A stretch of 64,000 nt of DNA from Winslowiella arboricola. GTDB taxonomy: Bacteria > Pseudomonadota > Gammaproteobacteria > Enterobacterales > Enterobacteriaceae. Under the pieces are notes generated by a model, which was not told where the DNA came from, made no database searches, and saw only the letters and a list, made by a program, of their open reading frames with translations. Location of the stretch: the NCBI RefSeq assembly GCF_025527015.1, contig NZ_JAODIM010000030.1, positions 19,678 to 83,677 on the forward strand, in the 5' to 3' direction. Of the stretch, positions 29,025-38,896 are shown piece by piece; the first letter of the stretch is position 1; the number at the start of each line of letters is the position of its first letter. The position numbers were made by a program, and so were the translations under genes.

Positions 29025-30170
29025 ATGACGGAACAAAAAGATTCATCCGCCATGGTTGAAGAGACCACCCCAGCGGTAGAAACCACCGCGCCAGCGGAAC
29101 AAAAACCGCCACGGAAGTCGAAAAACAGCGGCATGGCGTTGGGCGCTCTGGCAATTGTCATCGCTCTGGCGCTGGGCGCCGGACTGTATATTAATGCTAA
29201 ACACCAGGCGCAATTGCAGACCGAAGCCACTCAGGCGCTGGCGGATCAGCTGACCGAACTGCAACAGCAGTCAAAAAATGACAAGCAGCAGCTCACTGAG
29301 CAACTTGCGGCGCAGACCAGCGCATTGCAGACCGCACGCGACCAGCAATCCGCCACCAGTCAGCAGCTGGATGAATTAAAAGAGAAAGTCACCACCATCT
29401 CCGGTAACGACTCGCGCACCTGGTTACTGGCGCAGGCGGATTATCTGGTGAAGCTGGCCGGACGTAAGCTGTGGAGCGATCAGGATGTCACCACTTCCGC
29501 CGCGCTGCTGAAAAGCGCCGATGCCAGCCTGGCGGATATGAATGATCCCAGCCTGATTGAAGTGCGTCGTGCCCTGACCCAGGATATCAGTAATCTGTCG
29601 GCGGTCAGCCAGGTGGATTATGACGGTACTATCCTGAAACTTAATCAGCTGGCTAACGGCGTCGACAATTTACGTATTGCCGACACCGACAGCGATGACT
29701 CGCCAATGGATGAGGACAGCACTGAGCTCTCCTCGTCGCTGCATGAGTGGCGCCAGAACCTGGTGAAGAGCTGGCACAAATTTATGGATGACTTTATTAC
29801 CGTGCGTCGCCGTGACAATACGGCGGAACCGCTGCTGGCTCCGAACCAGGACGTTTATCTGCGTGAAAATATTCGCTCACGCCTGCTGATTGCCGCCCAG
29901 GCGGTGCCGCGCCATCAGGATGAGATCTATAAACAGTCGATTGATACCGTATCAACCTGGGTACGCGCCTGGTTTGATACCAATGACGCCTCAACCAAAG
30001 CCTTCCTTGCTCAGCTGGATGATCTCAGCCAGCAGAGTGTCTCGATGGATGTGCCGGACGCCCTGCAGAGCCAGCCGATGCTGGATAAACTGATGCAGAC
30101 GCGCGTACGCAATCTGCTGGCGCAGCCGTCAGGCGATCAGCCGCAGCCGCAGCCGCAGCAGGGAGAATAA
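29025..30170 (+). CDS. hemX: HemX, membrane protein of the haem operon
   Basis: A 381-residue bitopic protein: acidic, Pro/Glu-rich cytosolic start, one membrane helix ([19 protein letters not shown], about residues 37-55), then a long Gln-rich coiled coil (about 60-125) and a periplasmic domain. Function uncertain, although once proposed as a uroporphyrin-III methylase (not supported by visible motifs). The ATG at 29025 matches the family; an upstream in-frame start at 29010 is less likely. Confidence 0.93.
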   Translation: MTEQKDSSAMVEETTPAVETTAPAEQKPPRKSKNSGMALGALAIVIALALGAGLYINAKHQAQLQTEATQALADQLTELQQQSKNDKQQLTEQLAAQTSALQTARDQQSATSQQLDELKEKVTTISGNDSRTWLLAQADYLVKLAGRKLWSDQDVTTSAALLKSADASLADMNDPSLIEVRRALTQDISNLSAVSQVDYDGTILKLNQLANGVDNLRIADTDSDDSPMDEDSTELSSSLHEWRQNLVKSWHKFMDDFITVRRRDNTAEPLLAPNQDVYLRENIRSRLLIAAQAVPRHQDEIYKQSIDTVSTWVRAWFDTNDASTKAFLAQLDDLSQQSVSMDVPDALQSQPMLDKLMQTRVRNLLAQPSGDQPQPQPQQGE

Positions 30171-30172
30171 GC

Positions 30173-31363
30173 ATGCTTAAAGTACTTTTGCTTTTCCTTC
30201 TGCTGATTGCCGGTGTGGTCATCGGCCCGATGATCGCAGGTCACCAGGGATATGTACTGATTCAGACCGACAACTGGAATATTGAAACCAGCGTCACCGG
30301 CCTGGTGATTATTCTGATTCTGGCGTTGCTGGTAATTCTGGCGGTGGAGTGGCTGTTGCGCCGCATTTTGCGTACCGGCGTCAGAACGCGTGGCTGGTTC
30401 CTTGGCCGTAAACGCAGCCGGGCGCGTAAGCAGACGCAGGAAGCGATGCTGAAACTGGCGGAAGGCGATTACAAACAGGTGGAAAAGCTGCTTTCACGTA
30501 ATGCCGATCATGCTGAACAACCGGTAGTGAACTATCTGCTGGCTGCGGAAGCCGCGCAGCAGCGCGGTGATGAAATACGCGCCAATCAGCATCTGGAGCG
30601 CGCCGCCGAACTGGCGCAGGGTGATCAGTTACCGGTTGAAATTACCCGCGTACGTATTCAGCTGGCGCGCAATGAAGATCATGCCGCACGTCATGGTGTT
30701 GATCGCCTGCTGGAAGTGGCGCCGCGTCATCCGGAAGTGCTGCGTCTGGCGGAGCAGGCTTATGTTCGTACCGGCGCCTGGAGTTCATTGTCAGATATTC
30801 TGCCCTCGATGCAAAAAGCGCAGGTTGCCGATGACAATCATCGTGCCGCCCTGCAGCAGCAGGCATGGCTGGGCTTAATGAATCAGGCGATGGCCGATCA
30901 GGGCAGTGATGGCCTGAAACGCTGGTGGCAGGATCAGAGCCGTAAAACGCGTCATGAACCAGCCTTGCAGGTGGCGATGGCAGATCATCTGATTGAATGC
31001 GACGACCATGATACGGCTCAGGCTATCGTGCTGGACGGCTTGAAGCGTCAGTATGACGAGCGTCTGGTGTTGTTGATGCCACGGCTGAAAACCGGCAATC
31101 CGGAACAGCTGGAAAAAGCGCTGCGCCAGCAGATCAAACAGCATGGCGCAACTCCATTGCTGCACAGCACGCTGGGTCAGCTGCTGATGAAGCACGGTGA
31201 GTGGGAGCAAGCCAGTGAAGCCTTCCGTGAAGCGTTAAAACAGCGCCCTGATGCCTTTGATTATGCCTGGCTGGCAGATACGCTGGATCGTCAGCATAAG
31301 CCGGAAGAAGCGGCGCAGATGCGACGTGACGGGTTACTGCTGACGTTAAAGAGTAATCCTTAG
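30173..31363 (+). CDS. hemY: HemY, TPR-containing haem-operon protein
   Basis: A 396-residue inner-membrane protein with two N-terminal helices (about residues 3-22 and 43-63), a basic linker (GRKRSRARKQTQEA) and a cytosolic domain of tetratricopeptide-like repeats to the end. Required for normal haem synthesis in enterobacteria by an unclear role; unrelated to Bacillus HemY. It starts 2 bases after hemX and ends the hemCDXY operon before a clear terminator. Confidence 0.95.
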   Translation: MLKVLLLFLLLIAGVVIGPMIAGHQGYVLIQTDNWNIETSVTGLVIILILALLVILAVEWLLRRILRTGVRTRGWFLGRKRSRARKQTQEAMLKLAEGDYKQVEKLLSRNADHAEQPVVNYLLAAEAAQQRGDEIRANQHLERAAELAQGDQLPVEITRVRIQLARNEDHAARHGVDRLLEVAPRHPEVLRLAEQAYVRTGAWSSLSDILPSMQKAQVADDNHRAALQQQAWLGLMNQAMADQGSDGLKRWWQDQSRKTRHEPALQVAMADHLIECDDHDTAQAIVLDGLKRQYDERLVLLMPRLKTGNPEQLEKALRQQIKQHGATPLLHSTLGQLLMKHGEWEQASEAFREALKQRPDAFDYAWLADTLDRQHKPEEAAQMRRDGLLLTLKSNP

Positions 31364-31389
31364 CGCAGTCGGTAATGAAGATAACAATT

Positions 31390-31412
31390 AGCCGGGTTCG
31401 CCCGGCTTTTTT
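31390..31412 (+). terminator. Rho-independent terminator of hemCDXY
   Basis: AGCCGGG (31390-31396), loop TTCG, CCCGGCT (31401-31407) then TTTTT. It lies 26 bases after the hemY stop. Confidence 0.9.
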
Positions 31413-31428
31413 ACGTCTGGATTCAGGC

Positions 31429-31632
31429 AAAAAAAACACCTGCCAGATGGCAGGTGTAAATATCAGGTCGGTAAGACAACCGATTGGTACCAGACTCAAC
31501 GTGGTGCCCGGGGATCCAATAAGATCAACTGACGATATTGGCTGGCTGGACAACTGGTACCGTAAAATGGCTCTGCATCATTCCCAGGTTTATGAAGCTT
31601 GCGCGAACATAAGAGGTGGAATGAGCATCTAC
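31429..31632 (-). ncRNA. glmZ: Small RNA GlmZ
   Basis: About 204-nt Hfq-dependent RNA that activates glmS translation (glucosamine-6-phosphate synthesis) in enterobacteria. The minus strand begins GTAGATGCTCATTCC at 31632, as in E. coli GlmZ, continues with the conserved CTCTTATGTTCG and the ACGTTGAG pairing core, and ends in a perfect 9-bp hairpin (31436-31457, ATCT loop) followed by eight T (31436-31429). E. coli glmZ also lies next to hemY. The stretch contains no credible protein gene. Confidence 0.93.
31436..31457 (-). terminator. Rho-independent terminator of glmZ
   Basis: ACACCTGCC and GGCAGGTGT form a 9-bp stem with a 4-base loop; on the minus strand a run of T follows. Confidence 0.9.
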
Positions 31633-31643
31633 AGTCATAGTAT

Positions 31644-31659
31644 TGCATAATGCGTGCCA
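31644..31659 (-). promoter_or_regulatory. Sigma54-type promoter of glmZ
   Basis: On the minus strand TGGCACGCATTATGCA has GG and GC separated by 10 bases, matching the -24/-12 elements. The -12 C at 31645 places +1 at 31633, within one base of the GlmZ 5' end. An overlapping sigma70-like -10 (TACTAT, 31637-31642) is also seen, without a good -35. Confidence 0.8.
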
Positions 31660-31748
31660 TGATGGCAGTTATCTTATTAATTATTTCTAAATATGATTAT
31701 TTTCATCAAGTTAGAAATCGTTTTACAGATAAATACGCAGATAAACAG

Positions 31749-31766
31749 TGTCGTCAAAACCCCACA
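31749..31766. promoter_or_regulatory. GlrR-like activator site 1 of glmZ
   Basis: TGTC-N10-CACA, 7 of 8 to the GlrR consensus TGTC-N10-GACA, centred at about -125 from the glmZ start. Confidence 0.55.
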
Positions 31767-31780
31767 TCATAGCCAATCAA

Positions 31781-31798
31781 CGTCTCCGATCGGCGACA
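31781..31798. promoter_or_regulatory. GlrR-like activator site 2 of glmZ
   Basis: CGTC-N10-GACA, 7 of 8 to consensus, centred 32 bp (three helical turns) upstream of site 1. Confidence 0.6.
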
Positions 31799-31843
31799 AC
31801 AATTGTCAGATCAGGAAAATACGTTTATTAACATATAGTTATA

Positions 31844-31861
31844 CGTCTCCCAATTGAGACA
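31844..31861. promoter_or_regulatory. GlrR-like activator site 3 of glmZ
   Basis: CGTC-N10-GACA, 7 of 8 to consensus, centred 63 bp (six helical turns) upstream of site 2, so all three face the same side of the helix. Confidence 0.55.
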
Positions 31862-31925
31862 AAAGCGGGTTTTAATAGTCAGGAGAGGAAGGATTGCCGC
31901 AAAGATGTTTTTAGCGGACGCCAGA

Positions 31926-31956
31926 CGCAAAAAACCCCGCTATAAAAGCGGGGTTT
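31926..31956 (-). terminator. Terminator of the argX-hisR-leuT-proM tRNA operon
   Basis: On the minus strand AAACCCCGC pairs with GCGGGGTTT around a 7-base loop and is followed by T's. It lies 7 bases after the CCA end of tRNA-Pro. Confidence 0.85.
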
Positions 31957-31962
31957 CGAATA

Positions 31963-32039
31963 TGGTCGGCGAGAGAGGATTCGAACCTCCGACCCACTGG
32001 TCCCAAACCAGTTGCGCTACCAAGCTGCGCTACTCGCCG
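31963..32039 (-). tRNA. proM: tRNA-Pro (anticodon TGG)
   Basis: 77 nt with encoded CCA; begins CGGCGAGTAGCGCAGC, acceptor stem CGGCGAG/CTCGCCG, T loop GGTTCGAATCC, anticodon loop TTTGGGA. Last tRNA of the four-gene operon, same order as E. coli. Confidence 0.97.
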
Positions 32040-32075
32040 AAATGTACTGCTTTACTGCTTCTCATCGATTTTGTT

Positions 32076-32162
32076 TGGTGCGAAGAGAGGGACTTGAACC
32101 CTCACGTCCGTTAAGACACTAACACCTGAAGCTAGCGCGTCTACCAATTCCGCCACCTTCGC
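32076..32162 (-). tRNA. leuT: tRNA-Leu (anticodon CAG)
   Basis: 87 nt with encoded CCA and the long variable arm of leucine tRNAs; begins GCGAAGGTGGCGGAATTGG, anticodon stem-loop contains TTCAGGT. Confidence 0.97.
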
Positions 32163-32177
32163 ATACCGTACAAAATC

Positions 32178-32253
32178 TGGGGTGGCTAATGGGACTCGAA
32201 CCCACGACAACTGGAATCACAATCCAGGGCTCTACCAACTGAGCTATAGCCAC
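32178..32253 (-). tRNA. hisR: tRNA-His (anticodon GTG)
   Basis: 76 nt with encoded CCA; begins GTGGCTATAGCTCAG, anticodon stem-loop CTGGATTGTGATTCCAG. The base before +1 is T, so the extra G-1 needed by histidyl-tRNA synthetase must be judged against the acceptor end, where the discriminator C is present. Confidence 0.96.
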
Positions 32254-32319
32254 CACATCTTACTGCTTACTTCCTAACGCGATAAATATTACCACCGCAG
32301 CTCTTGCGCACAAATTAAA

Positions 32320-32396
<77 letters not shown>

Positions 32397-32417
32397 GTAG
32401 CGCCGTTGCGGATGTGC

Positions 32418-32446
32418 ATACTACGGATGTGAGCCGATCCTGTCCA
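32418..32446 (-). promoter_or_regulatory. Sigma70 promoter of the tRNA operon
   Basis: On the minus strand TGGACA (32441-32446), 17-base spacer, TAGTAT (32418-32423). The bases after the -10 are GC-rich, as in stringently controlled stable RNA promoters. Confidence 0.7.
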
Positions 32447-32460
32447 GTGCTTTTTTCACA

Positions 32461-32515
32461 AAAAAACGCGTTTGATTACGCTTTGTGCATTCCGTCGAAA
32501 CAACCGGCGTTTTTT
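32461..32515 (-). terminator. Possible terminator after wecG
   Basis: AAAAAACGC (32461-32469) and GCGTTTTTT (32507-32515) are a 9-bp inverted repeat with a 37-base loop in the 179-base wecG-argX gap. The large loop makes it a weak call. Confidence 0.3.
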
Positions 32516-32575
32516 GCCCTTTTTAGCTCACAAATCAGTACGAAACTGCATTAAGACCTTTAACACCCGGGAAAA

Positions 32576-33316
32576 TTAAAGTTGGCCGCGGTAATGATAG
32601 TTGAGATATTTCAGCAATCTGAGCTGACGACGTAAACGACTTGGCTGCAAAATCAGGCGATACAGCCATTCTAAGCCCAGATTTTGCCAAATCATGGGAG
32701 CACGCTTCACATGACCGGTAAACACGTCGTAGGTGCCGCCTACTCCCATATACAGTGCATCAGGGCAGAAGGCTTTGCAGTCACGCATCAGGATTTCCTG
32801 CTTTGGCGATCCCATGGCAACAGTGACAATCTTCGCTCCGCTGGCGCGAATGCGGGTAAACAGCGCCTCGCGATCGGCCGGAGCAAAGTAACCATCCTGA
32901 CTGCCAACAATATTGACGTTCCACTGCCGGCGGAGTTTATCTTCCGTTTGCGCCAGCACCGCTGGTTTACCGCCGATCAGAAACACCGGCGTGGCTTCGC
33001 GCCCGGCGCGCTCCATCAGCGCTTCCCATAAGTTCACGCCAGCAATACGCGATACCTGCGCCTGCGGGTACTTTTTACGGATCGAACGCACGATACTGAT
33101 GCCATCCGCATATTTATATTCCGCGTCATCAATCAGTTTATACAGGTCGGTATCGCTTTCCGCCGTCAGTACTTTTTCGGCATTAATCGCCACCAGCGTG
33201 CCGCTTCTCAGCGGCCCGTCGCGATAGAGAAAATCCAGACACTGCGTCATATCGCGAAAGCCATACAGCGACAGACCACGAATTTGATATTGCGGCGCAG
33301 CAGAGGTGACGTCCAT
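32576..33316 (-). CDS. wecG: UDP-N-acetyl-D-mannosaminuronic acid transferase (lipid II ECA synthesis)
   Basis: Adds ManNAcA to lipid I of enterobacterial common antigen on the cytosolic face of the inner membrane. 246 residues, WecG/TagA/CpsF family: [11 protein letters not shown] near the start, [30 protein letters not shown] and [19 protein letters not shown] are the conserved blocks. Last gene of the operon; a 49-base gap separates it from wzyE. In E. coli yifK follows, but here the tRNA operon follows directly. Confidence 0.97.
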   Translation of the reverse strand: MDVTSAAPQYQIRGLSLYGFRDMTQCLDFLYRDGPLRSGTLVAINAEKVLTAESDTDLYKLIDDAEYKYADGISIVRSIRKKYPQAQVSRIAGVNLWEALMERAGREATPVFLIGGKPAVLAQTEDKLRRQWNVNIVGSQDGYFAPADREALFTRIRASGAKIVTVAMGSPKQEILMRDCKAFCPDALYMGVGGTYDVFTGHVKRAPMIWQNLGLEWLYRLILQPSRLRRQLRLLKYLNYHYRGQL

Positions 33317-33365
33317 TTAAGTTCCCTTACATCATTCCGGCTCATCTTAGCCGAAAGAGATTTTA

Positions 33366-34715
33366 TTATTGTGTTGCAGCTTGCATCGTACGAGCTGAGA
33401 CGCGCCGGCGGATCAGGCCCGCGCGGTCAAGCAGCCAGTAAAGCAGTTTAGCGGCCACCACGCAGGCGCCGAAAATAACGCAGAAAAACACCACACGCGA
33501 AGCAAAAGCATCGAGCCCTTCACGCGCCAGCACAATCATATTGAACACGGCGCCAAAGCAGAAACTTTGCAGAATGGCGGCTTTATAGCGATTGCTTTCC
33601 GCTTTGCCCAGCTCATACAGCCAGTCGAACCACTTGATAATCAGCCCCACCGCTACCGCGCCGAGCGGAATAAACGCCACACCGCCCATGACCACCAGCG
33701 AACCAATCAGCGTCGGTGAAATCGCCAGCCCGGAATGGTTATTCAGCACTTCCCAGGTGAAGTAGTTAGCACTGTTCAGCACAATACCGGGCCGGTCATG
33801 CCATAACCAGCTGGGAATAAACACATAGAAGTCGCGCACAATCGGCGCCAGCCCCTGAAAATCAATCTTGTCGTAGTTTTGCAGCAGCAGACCCAGGTTT
33901 TCCCACGGCGAGAAGGTGTCACGCGTCAGATACAGGAAGGTGTAAAACGCTTCCGCACCGCTGACATCAAGATTATAGCGACGTAAGGCCAGCCAGAACA
34001 TCGCCACCACGCCGAGCATACCGGCCACTGCCAGCATCCACAGCGTGATCCAGCCGCGAATAATGCCGATAAACAGGAACAGCGCGAAAGCGATAATAAT
34101 ATTGGCGCGCGTACCGCCGACAATCACATAGGTCAGCAAACCAAACGCCAGCGTGCTGACCAGGAAGAACAGCCAGGCGCGCGAATCCTGACGCAGAAAG
34201 TAGACCACCAGCATCGCCGGAATAAAGAAGTAGAAAAAGCGCTTCAGCGCTACACCGGAGACATCACTGGAGAAAATCTGACTATATGCATGCAGGCGGA
34301 ACAGCAAAAAGCCATTGTGCATAAAGAAAATGCTGACTGTCGCCAGCGCCACCAGCGCCAGCATCACCCAGGTAAGATGGGTCTCTACCCGGTTCATATT
34401 AAACACCGGACGCCGCGGCTGGGTGGCAGATGCGCGTAGCCGGGTTTTATAACTGACGTAATAGATGCCATAAAAACAGCTGGCCGCCAGCATCGCCTGC
34501 AACAGGTTTTCCGCGGGCACCACATTGACGTCGAACTGAAACACCAGAATGCTGGTTAGCGGAAAACCAAAATAGAAGGTCAGCAAAAACAGTAACGAGA
34601 AGAAGACGTTAAAGTTAAAACGTACGCGACGGAATTCACGCCAGGTCAGCGTCAGAATAAATCCAACTGAAAACAGATAAACCAGCAGCAAACCACTAAA
34701 TTGCATCAGGCTCAT
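33366..34715 (-). CDS. wzyE: ECA polymerase WzyE
   Basis: Polytopic inner-membrane polymerase joining ECA trisaccharide units in the periplasm; 449 residues with about eleven hydrophobic helices and a large periplasmic loop (around residues 260-330, containing [17 protein letters not shown]). The start overlaps the wecF stop (ATGA). Confidence 0.95.
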   Translation of the reverse strand: MSLMQFSGLLLVYLFSVGFILTLTWREFRRVRFNFNVFFSLLFLLTFYFGFPLTSILVFQFDVNVVPAENLLQAMLAASCFYGIYYVSYKTRLRASATQPRRPVFNMNRVETHLTWVMLALVALATVSIFFMHNGFLLFRLHAYSQIFSSDVSGVALKRFFYFFIPAMLVVYFLRQDSRAWLFFLVSTLAFGLLTYVIVGGTRANIIIAFALFLFIGIIRGWITLWMLAVAGMLGVVAMFWLALRRYNLDVSGAEAFYTFLYLTRDTFSPWENLGLLLQNYDKIDFQGLAPIVRDFYVFIPSWLWHDRPGIVLNSANYFTWEVLNNHSGLAISPTLIGSLVVMGGVAFIPLGAVAVGLIIKWFDWLYELGKAESNRYKAAILQSFCFGAVFNMIVLAREGLDAFASRVVFFCVIFGACVVAAKLLYWLLDRAGLIRRRVSARTMQAATQ

Positions 34716-35785
34716 GCCTTGTCCCCTTCAGCCAGCAATAACGCCTGTTGCCAGCCGGTGATAAATGCCGGGTCGAAAAAGGCGATGCGTTGTTTATCCA
34801 GCAAACTCAGCTGGCGGTGCGCTTCTGCCACCACCTGCTTATCCAGCACATCGCCGCTAAACAGCACCGGCACCTGCTGCTCGGTTAAATCCTGCCAGAA
34901 CGGATTCTCACGACTTAATACAAACGGGATATTGGCCTGAATTAACAGGCATAAGGTGCCGATACCCTGCTGTCGCCGGAAAATAAAATACCCGAGATCG
35001 CAACGCGCAATCAGCTGGAGATAGTCGGCAAACGGCATATTCTCGGTCAGTAGCTGAAGATTTTCCGCGCTGAACAACGCCTCGCCGGCTTGCCGCACGC
35101 TGGCAATATAGGCTTCATTATTCGGTGGATAGCCCAGCGGCACAATCACTTTTACTGTATCGCCAAACTGCTGGTGAATGGCCTGTAACGCCTCGCGGTG
35201 ACGATTACTGGCGTCGCCGGAGTTACCCAGCAAAATAGTAAAAGGCCGCTCGCCGGCGTCTGACGGCGCCAGCTGTGCAGCCATGCGCGTCGGGAAATAG
35301 AGTAACGATGCTGGCGTCTGCGGATGCCGCTGCTGATAGTGGTTAATATCACCACGAGTGGCAAACAGGTGCCCTGGGCGCCCTTGCGCCAGCCGGCGCA
35401 GCAGATAGAACAGACGATACTTCAGGCTGGAGGACTCTTCATACAGATCCGCCCCCCACGCATGCCAGAACACCTGCGACGTGCGCAGTTTGCCGGTCAG
35501 CAGCGCCAGCCACAGCAGCGGATTAAACTGACCATGGAAGAAAAAGCGCGTCTGCCGCTGACGCGCACGGGCGATAACCGCCTGCGCCAGCGCTTTTTTA
35601 CTGGCAAATAGCTCAATATGCAGCGCATTAAAGGCGGCAAAAGCGCTGCCATCCTGTGCCACCACCATAAAATGGCGGGCATCAGCCGTCGGCTGTTTAA
35701 CGCTTAACACATCGTTAAAAAAGCGCAGCACGGTAAGGTTATGGTGGGGAATATCCGATCCCAATACGTGAATCAGTGTAGTCAT
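34712..35785 (-). CDS. wecF: TDP-Fuc4NAc:lipid II Fuc4NAc transferase
   Basis: Adds the third sugar, 4-acetamido-4,6-dideoxygalactose, to ECA lipid II. 357 residues, glycosyltransferase family 56; begins [20 protein letters not shown] and has [14 protein letters not shown] and [12 protein letters not shown] typical of WecF. Peripheral membrane enzyme. It overlaps wzxE and wzyE by 4 bases each (ATGA junctions), so the three are translationally coupled. Confidence 0.96.
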   Translation of the reverse strand: MTTLIHVLGSDIPHHNLTVLRFFNDVLSVKQPTADARHFMVVAQDGSAFAAFNALHIELFASKKALAQAVIARARQRQTRFFFHGQFNPLLWLALLTGKLRTSQVFWHAWGADLYEESSSLKYRLFYLLRRLAQGRPGHLFATRGDINHYQQRHPQTPASLLYFPTRMAAQLAPSDAGERPFTILLGNSGDASNRHREALQAIHQQFGDTVKVIVPLGYPPNNEAYIASVRQAGEALFSAENLQLLTENMPFADYLQLIARCDLGYFIFRRQQGIGTLCLLIQANIPFVLSRENPFWQDLTEQQVPVLFSGDVLDKQVVAEAHRQLSLLDKQRIAFFDPAFITGWQQALLLAEGDKA

Positions 35786-37032
35786 GCTCTTCGACGATAA
35801 ATTAAGAAAGCGCTACAACAGAGCGCAAAATAGACCACATAGGTCGCCAGGTAAGCTTGCGCCGCACCCGTGGCGCCGTGTAGCGGAATCAGCCAGCGGG
35901 AAAAGGCGGTCAGCAAAATAAACTGGCTGATTTCAGTCAGAATATAAAAGCGCAGCGACGCTTTAGCGATCACCAGATAGCCGAAAATATAGGAGCCGAC
36001 TTTCAGCACATCGCCGGGTAGCTGCCAGCTAAACAGATCGCGCATGCCGTTAAACTGACTCGAGAACAGCAGCCAGATTGCGAAATCGCGCAGCAGCCAG
36101 ACGCAGAAACTGACGGCGGCGACCGCCGGAATCACAAAACGCAGCGCGCGCCAGATTTCTGCGGAAATATCCGTTTTGCTCTTCAGTCGTGACAGCGTCG
36201 GCAGCAGCCAGACGCTAAAAGTGGCGGTAACAAATTGCAGATAAGCATCTGAAATCGTCGTCACCCCCTGCCACAGGCCTACCTGCTCCCAACCTTCATG
36301 AGCCGCCAGCAGATTACGCATCATCACCCAGGCTACCGGTAAGGTTACCGAGGTGATCAGCGCCATCAGCGTAAACTTACCGAGATTAACCGCCAGCTCG
36401 CCATGCCACTGCGGCAGTAAATAGCGCAGCGGCAGATGGTCACGTTTCGCCAGCAGCAGCGCCGCAGGCAGCACCACCAAGGCCGGAACCAACGCCAGAC
36501 CGACCAGCGCACCACTGTAACCGCCAAGCCAATAGCAGACATAGTAGGCCACCACGCCAATCAGGCTGCCGGCGATCAGCGCCAGCGCATTACCCATCGC
36601 ATCGCGAAAACCTTTCATGATCGCCAGCGACAGGTTGGCCCAGGCAATGCCCATCTGCAAAAATGCCACGATGCGCACCACCTGCTGATAATCCGCGTGG
36701 CCAAACAGGCCGATACTGATTGGCTCTGCCGCCAGCAGGAAAATCACCGCCAGCAGCGTCGAAAAGCCCAGCACCATACTGGAGGCGGTGCCGGTCACCG
36801 CGCGCAGTTTATCCGGCTGCTGCTGATATTCGGCGACATACTTGGTAATGCCGTTAAAAATACCGGCGCCAGCGAGCACGCCTAACACGGTAATTAGCTG
36901 ACGGAAGTTCCCCGCCTGTCCCACGCCGCCCGGTCCGTAAGAGACCGCCAGCAACTTAACCACCAGCAAGCCGGCAGCGATTTTTACCAGTGTCGACGCG
37001 GCGGTCCACACTGAGGCTTTGGCCAGTGACAT
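35782..37032 (-). CDS. wzxE: ECA lipid III flippase WzxE
   Basis: Inner-membrane flippase that moves undecaprenyl-linked ECA trisaccharide to the periplasm. 416 residues, about twelve helices, MOP superfamily; [19 protein letters not shown] and [11 protein letters not shown] near the start are characteristic. It begins one base before the wecE stop codon region (1-base gap) and overlaps wecF. Confidence 0.96.
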   Translation of the reverse strand: MSLAKASVWTAASTLVKIAAGLLVVKLLAVSYGPGGVGQAGNFRQLITVLGVLAGAGIFNGITKYVAEYQQQPDKLRAVTGTASSMVLGFSTLLAVIFLLAAEPISIGLFGHADYQQVVRIVAFLQMGIAWANLSLAIMKGFRDAMGNALALIAGSLIGVVAYYVCYWLGGYSGALVGLALVPALVVLPAALLLAKRDHLPLRYLLPQWHGELAVNLGKFTLMALITSVTLPVAWVMMRNLLAAHEGWEQVGLWQGVTTISDAYLQFVTATFSVWLLPTLSRLKSKTDISAEIWRALRFVIPAVAAVSFCVWLLRDFAIWLLFSSQFNGMRDLFSWQLPGDVLKVGSYIFGYLVIAKASLRFYILTEISQFILLTAFSRWLIPLHGATGAAQAYLATYVVYFALCCSAFLIYRRRA

Positions 37033-37033
37033 A

Positions 37034-38164
37034 TCAGGAGAAGAAGCTCAGTAGCGAATTGATAACCGTGCTCTGGTTATTGTCCGATAAATTGTAAAAC
37101 AGCGGCAGACGCAGCAGGCGCTCACTGTCCGCCGTAGTCACCCGGTCTTCTCCGGCAAAGCGACCGAAGCGCTCTCCGGCGGGTGAGCTGTGCAGCGGAA
37201 TATAGTGGAATACCGCCAGAATCTCAGCTTCCTTCAGCCAGGCGATCAGTGCCTGACGCTCGTCATGGTTGCGCAGCTTAATGTAAAACATATGCGCATT
37301 ATGCTGGCAGTGAACCGGCATCGACGGCAGGGTGATAAGCCCACGGGCGGCAACCGGTTTTAAGGCGTCGTAATAGCGCTGCCACAGGCGTAAACGCTGG
37401 TCGTTAATCCTGGTCGCGGCTTCCAGCTGCGCCCACAGATAAGCCGCCTGCAAATCAGCCATCAGATAGCTGGAACCGATATCCCGCCAGGTATATTTAT
37501 CCACCTGACCGCGGAAGAACTGGCTGCGGTTGGTGCCTTTTTCACGGATCACCTCGGCGCGTTCGACCAGCGATGCATCGTTGATCAACGTTGCGCCACC
37601 TTCGCCACCGGCGGTGTAGTTTTTGGTTTCATGGAAGCTAAAGCAGCCAATATGACCGATGGTGCCCAGCGCCTTGCCCTTGTAGCGGGACATCACGCCC
37701 TGCGCGGCATCTTCAATCACAAACAGCTGGTAGCGCTGCGCCAGCGCCATAATAGTGTCCATCTCACAGGCCACACCGGCATAATGCACCGGCACAATGG
37801 CGCGGGTACGATCGGTGATCGCCGCTTCAATCAGCGTCTCATCAATATTCATGGTGTCTGGTCGTACATCGACAAACACAATAGTCGCGCCGCGCAGCAC
37901 AAAGGCATTAGCGGTTGAGACAAAGGTGTAGCTCGGCATGATCACTTCATCGCCGGGCTGGATATTAATCAGTATCGCCGCCATTTCCAGCGAGGCGGTG
38001 CAGGATGGCGTCAGCAATACTTTTTTGCTGCCAAACTGATGCTCCATCCACTGCTGGCAACGGCGGGTAAAGCCGCCATCGCCGCACAGCTTGCCGCTGC
38101 CCATCGCCGACTGCATATATTCGAGTTCGGTTCCCACCACCGGTGGTGCATTAAATGGAATCAT
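37034..38164 (-). CDS. wecE: dTDP-4-amino-4,6-dideoxygalactose transaminase
   Basis: PLP enzyme making dTDP-Fuc4N for ECA. The ATG at 38164 (MIPFNAPPVVGTELEY) gives 376 residues; the longer frame to 38263 overlaps wecD and is rejected. DegT/DnrJ/EryC1 family; the PLP lysine is in FSFHETKNYTAGGEGG, and VIEDAAQG carries the pyridine-binding Asp. It starts 4 bases after wecD. Confidence 0.96.
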   Translation of the reverse strand: MIPFNAPPVVGTELEYMQSAMGSGKLCGDGGFTRRCQQWMEHQFGSKKVLLTPSCTASLEMAAILINIQPGDEVIMPSYTFVSTANAFVLRGATIVFVDVRPDTMNIDETLIEAAITDRTRAIVPVHYAGVACEMDTIMALAQRYQLFVIEDAAQGVMSRYKGKALGTIGHIGCFSFHETKNYTAGGEGGATLINDASLVERAEVIREKGTNRSQFFRGQVDKYTWRDIGSSYLMADLQAAYLWAQLEAATRINDQRLRLWQRYYDALKPVAARGLITLPSMPVHCQHNAHMFYIKLRNHDERQALIAWLKEAEILAVFHYIPLHSSPAGERFGRFAGEDRVTTADSERLLRLPLFYNLSDNNQSTVINSLLSFFS

Positions 38165-38168
38165 TGGG

Positions 38169-38861
38169 TCACCTGTATAGCCAGTACGCGGTGCTTTCCA
38201 GGGTGGCGCCGCGACTAAGATAGAGCCGCATAGCGGCGAGATTACTGAGTTGGGTGGCCACACGCAGCTGCGGAATACGACGTGCCTGACACCAGTCCGC
38301 CGCCGCCTGCATTAAACGCTGTCCCACACCTTTTCCGCGCGAGCCGGGTAAACTTGCCAGCAGGCCAATACGCGCCTCGCCGTTACCCAGTTCACGCAGG
38401 GAAACAAAACCTTCCATTGCCCCGGCTTCGTCAACCGCCAGCAGACACTGATGGTCAAAGGTGCCGCGCACCGCATTTTCAATCCACTGCGCATAGAAAC
38501 GTCCGCTGTCACCTGGCTGATACCAGGGTGCGCGGAAACGGCTGTTAGCAAATACCTCGCTGGCCACCGCACGCAGCGGGGGAATATGTTCGGCACGGGC
38601 AATACGAATACCAGACTGGCGCTGCGTGGCGTTGATCGCGATCAGCAGATCGGCTTCGCCCTCGACCAGCCGGAAACCGATAGCGCTCAGCGCGTCGATT
38701 TCGGTTGTCTGATGGCTGCCGAGTTTGGCCTGCAGCAGACCGCAGCCTGCCAGCTGCGCTTCCGTCAATGGCTGTGGCGCGCTAAAGTCCAGCAGCGCGC
38801 TGTTGATACCGAAGAAGTTGTTTTCCCACTCCAGCGGCTTAATCGTGGCAAAGACAGGCAT
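38169..38861 (-). CDS. wecD: dTDP-fucosamine acetyltransferase
   Basis: GNAT-fold enzyme that acetylates dTDP-Fuc4N with acetyl-CoA. 230 residues (E. coli 224); the N-terminal LEWENNFFGINSAL and the acetyl-CoA loop SLPGSRGKGVGQRLMQ are visible, ending STAYWLYR as in E. coli. Here it comes straight after wecC, whereas rffG and rffH lie between them in E. coli. Confidence 0.93.
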   Translation of the reverse strand: MPVFATIKPLEWENNFFGINSALLDFSAPQPLTEAQLAGCGLLQAKLGSHQTTEIDALSAIGFRLVEGEADLLIAINATQRQSGIRIARAEHIPPLRAVASEVFANSRFRAPWYQPGDSGRFYAQWIENAVRGTFDHQCLLAVDEAGAMEGFVSLRELGNGEARIGLLASLPGSRGKGVGQRLMQAAADWCQARRIPQLRVATQLSNLAAMRLYLSRGATLESTAYWLYR

Positions 38862-38896
38862 TGTACCAGGCCCCCAGGTGACAGGATGCAGGCGCG

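Noticed and set aside
31134..31553. 139-residue minus-strand frame over the end of hemY and the GlmZ terminator
   Set aside because: It overlaps hemY, two terminators and glmZ and has no known motif.
31375..31650. 91-residue plus-strand frame downstream of hemY
   Set aside because: It lies antisense to glmZ and spans its promoter start; no Shine-Dalgarno or homology.
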